Part shown: positions 53,010 to 54,675 of the stretch, piece after piece
Position numbering within the stretch: the first letter of the stretch is position 1
Layout of the letters: every line of letters begins with the position of its first letter
Assembly (NCBI GenBank): GCA_946481275.1
Contig: CAMLMV010000043.1
Location: 1-54,675 of the forward strand
Length of the DNA: 54,675 nucleotides
Source of the DNA: an uncultured Massilia sp.
GTDB lineage: Bacteria > Pseudomonadota > Gammaproteobacteria > Burkholderiales > Burkholderiaceae
Direction: 5' to 3'
Notes under the pieces: generated by a model
The model's input: only the letters and a program-made list of their open reading frames with translations
Told to the model about the DNA's origin: nothing
Databases searched by the model: none
Position numbers and translations under genes: made by a program

Positions 53010-54263
53010 ATGTATCAACATATCAAAGTACCTACCGATGGTCAAAAGATTACCGTCAACGCGGACTTCTCGCTGAGCGTCCCCGACCAGCCGGTCATTC
53101 CCTATATCGAAGGCGATGGCACCGGCGTCGACATCACGCCGGTGATGCTGAAGGTCGTCGACGCGGCCGTCGCGAAGGCGTACGGCGGCCAGCGCAGGAT
53201 CGCGTGGATGGAAGTGTTTGCCGGCGAGAAGTCGACGCAGGTGTACGGCCCGGACGTCTGGCTGCCGACCGAAACGCTGGACTGCGTGCGCGAATACGTC
53301 GTGTCGATCAAGGGCCCGTTGACGACGCCGGTCGGCGGCGGCATCCGCTCGCTGAACGTGGCGCTGCGCCAGGAACTCGACCTGTACGTCTGCCTGCGCC
53401 CCGTGCGCTATTTCAATGGCGTGCCGTCGCCGCTGCGCGAGCCGCACAAGACGGACATGGTCATCTTCCGCGAGAACTCGGAAGACATCTATGCGGGCAT
53501 CGAATGGGCCGCCGAGTCGGCCGACGCGAAGAAGGTCATCGAATTCCTGACCCGCGAAATGGGCGTGCGCAAGATCCGCTTCCCGGAGACGTCGGCGATC
53601 GGCATCAAGCCGGTGTCGCGCGAAGGCACGGAACGCCTCGTGCGCAAGGCGCTCCAGTACGCGATCGACAACGACAAGCCGTCCGTCACCATTGTCCACA
53701 AGGGCAATATCATGAAGTACACGGAAGGCGGCTTCCGCGACTGGGCCTATGCGCTGGCGCAACGTGAATTCGGTGCCGAGCTGGTCGACGGCGGACCGTG
53801 GTGCAAGTTCAAGAACCCGCGCACGGGCAAGGACATCGTCGTCAAGGATTCGATCGCGGACGCGTTCCTGCAGCAGATCCTGCTGCGTCCGGCCGAGTAC
53901 AGCGTCATCGCTACCCTGAACCTGAACGGCGACTACGTCTCGGACGCGCTGGCGGCCCAGGTTGGCGGCATCGGCATCGCGCCGGGCGCCAACATGTCCG
54001 ACTCCGTCGCGATGTTCGAAGCGACGCACGGCACGGCGCCCAAGTATGCGGGCAAGGACTACGTGAACCCGGGTTCGCTGATCCTGTCGGCCGAGATGAT
54101 GCTGCGCCACATGGGCTGGACGGAAGCGGCCGACCTCATCATCAGCTCGATGGAAAAGGCGATCGCGTCCAAGCGCGTCACCTACGACTTCGCGCGCCTG
54201 ATGGAAGGGGCGACGCAGGTGTCGTGCTCGGGCTTCGGCGACGTGATGATCGAGAATATGTAA
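53010..54263 (+). CDS. icd: NADP-dependent isocitrate dehydrogenase
   Basis: 417 residues, matching the E. coli enzyme in length. Motifs: [39 protein letters not shown] with the substrate serine region, [52 protein letters not shown] and the NADP-binding [17 protein letters not shown]. It oxidises isocitrate to 2-oxoglutarate in the TCA cycle. Of two tandem ATGs (53007, 53010) the second is better spaced from CGGAGA. A terminator follows the stop. Confidence 0.97.
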   Translation: MYQHIKVPTDGQKITVNADFSLSVPDQPVIPYIEGDGTGVDITPVMLKVVDAAVAKAYGGQRRIAWMEVFAGEKSTQVYGPDVWLPTETLDCVREYVVSIKGPLTTPVGGGIRSLNVALRQELDLYVCLRPVRYFNGVPSPLREPHKTDMVIFRENSEDIYAGIEWAAESADAKKVIEFLTREMGVRKIRFPETSAIGIKPVSREGTERLVRKALQYAIDNDKPSVTIVHKGNIMKYTEGGFRDWAYALAQREFGAELVDGGPWCKFKNPRTGKDIVVKDSIADAFLQQILLRPAEYSVIATLNLNGDYVSDALAAQVGGIGIAPGANMSDSVAMFEATHGTAPKYAGKDYVNPGSLILSAEMMLRHMGWTEAADLIISSMEKAIASKRVTYDFARLMEGATQVSCSGFGDVMIENM

Positions 54264-54286
54264 GCGCGGTCTTATTGACGCAGATC

Positions 54287-54314
54287 AAGCCCCGTATGCG
54301 TACGGGGCTTTTTT
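54287..54314 (+). terminator. Rho-independent terminator of icd
   Basis: Arms AAGCCCCGTA (54287-54296 region) and TACGGGGCTT (54301-54310) with a 4-base loop, followed by further T. It lies 24 bases after the icd stop. Confidence 0.88.
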
Positions 54315-54352
54315 GTTTGCAGGGGAGGGATGATGCGTGACGGCTGTGCCAT

Positions 54353-54376
54353 AAAAAAAACCCCGCCGAAGCGGGG
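54353..54376 (-). terminator. Rho-independent terminator of the cold-shock gene
   Basis: On the reverse strand CCCCGC, loop TTCG, GCGGGG (54376-54361), followed by eight T (54360-54353). The TTCG tetraloop gives a very stable hairpin. It lies 21 bases after the stop of the cspA-like gene. Confidence 0.9.
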
Positions 54377-54397
54377 TCCTTTACTTCCGGAGGGTGC

Positions 54398-54601
54398 TTA
54401 CGCGCCGACGATGTTGGAAGCTTGCTTGCCTTTCGGGCCTTGCGTGACTTCGAATTGGACTTTTTGACCTTCTTTGAGGGTCTTAAAACCGTTCATATTG
54501 ATCGCGGAGAAGTGCGCGAACAAATCTTCGCCGCCGTCATCAGGGGTGATGAAGCCAAAACCTTTGGAATCATTGAACCACTTAACAGTACCTGTTGCCA
54601 T
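54398..54601 (-). CDS. cspA: Cold-shock protein CspA family
   Basis: 67 residues on the reverse strand, ATG at 54601. A single cold-shock domain with both RNA-binding motifs: KGFGFITP (RNP1) and DLFAHFSAI (RNP2), and the end [11 protein letters not shown]. It binds single-stranded RNA and DNA as a chaperone. The upstream frame is open for 8 more codons but the family N-terminus MATGTVKWF fixes the start. Only 74 bases of its leader are in the window, so the long cold-shock leader cannot be judged. Confidence 0.96.
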   Translation of the reverse strand: MATGTVKWFNDSKGFGFITPDDGGEDLFAHFSAINMNGFKTLKEGQKVQFEVTQGPKGKQASNIVGA

Positions 54602-54675
54602 AAAATAACCTTCGATTAAAAACAAATCACACGAGCCATAAAAGCAAGAAGCTTCTTGCCCCCTCCTCAGCCTGC

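Overview
The window is about 65% G+C and almost fully coding. Its content (exosortase B with the EpsA/D/E/F/G/I/L set, PEP-CTERM proteins, and a murJ, rpsT, rluE-type, icd and cspA housekeeping block) points to a betaproteobacterium of the Oxalobacteraceae, most like Massilia, Telluria or Duganella. This placement rests on gene content and protein resemblance, not on a database search.

Layout: (1) 2-685 is the 3' end of an ABC-F ATPase (Uup type). (2) 740-17251 is the core exopolysaccharide (EPS)/exosortase operon: a CPBP membrane protease, EpsL, an initiating sugar-phosphate transferase, GDP-mannose dehydratase and GDP-fucose synthase, EpsD, EpsE, EpsF, EpsG, XrtB, EpsI, a polymerase/ligase, a flippase and two glycosyltransferases, mostly linked by 4-base start/stop overlaps. 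(3) 17618-20754 holds a secreted heparinase-like lyase and a GT14-type transferase. (4) 20839-32130 is a second EPS block: glycosyltransferases, a CapK/phenylacetate-CoA-ligase-like adenylating enzyme, a heparinase-like protein without a signal peptide, WecB, a WecG/TagA-type transferase, GalE, an NDP-sugar pyrophosphorylase and ManC. It ends at a strong terminator. (5) 32260-37749 encodes surface proteins: a PEP-CTERM protein with a TLDc-like domain, a TIGR03790-type protein, a large ExeM-type nuclease and a second PEP-CTERM protein. (6) 37839-39504 holds regulators (an atypical OmpR-type response regulator and EpsA) and a small lipoprotein. (7) 39979-49562 is an eleven-gene type II secretion/type IV pilus-like operon: GspG, GspF, GspE, four PilM/N/O/P-position proteins, a lipoprotein secretin and three further pseudopilins. 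(8) 49555-54601 is the housekeeping block, with a four-copy repeat element between rpsT and a small Ala/Lys-rich exported protein.

How it fits together: ManC, Gmd and Fcl give GDP-mannose and GDP-fucose; GalE gives UDP-galactose/glucose; WecB gives UDP-ManNAc. The phosphotransferase primes undecaprenyl phosphate, the glycosyltransferases extend the unit, the flippase and polymerase export and polymerise it, and EpsE/F/G/L move it through the envelope. XrtB would process PEP-CTERM proteins destined for the same matrix. EpsA and the response regulator probably control the locus, and the secretion-like operon may export some matrix proteins; both of these last links are inferences.

Points most worth a second look: an EpsG that has lost its P-loop; a response regulator with Glu at the phospho-Asp position; a PEP-CTERM protein with a TLDc-like domain; the minimal hybrid secretion operon with a Glu5-less pseudopilin; a biosynthetic-cluster heparinase with no signal peptide; a CapK-like enzyme with no visible partner; and two candidate leaderless genes.
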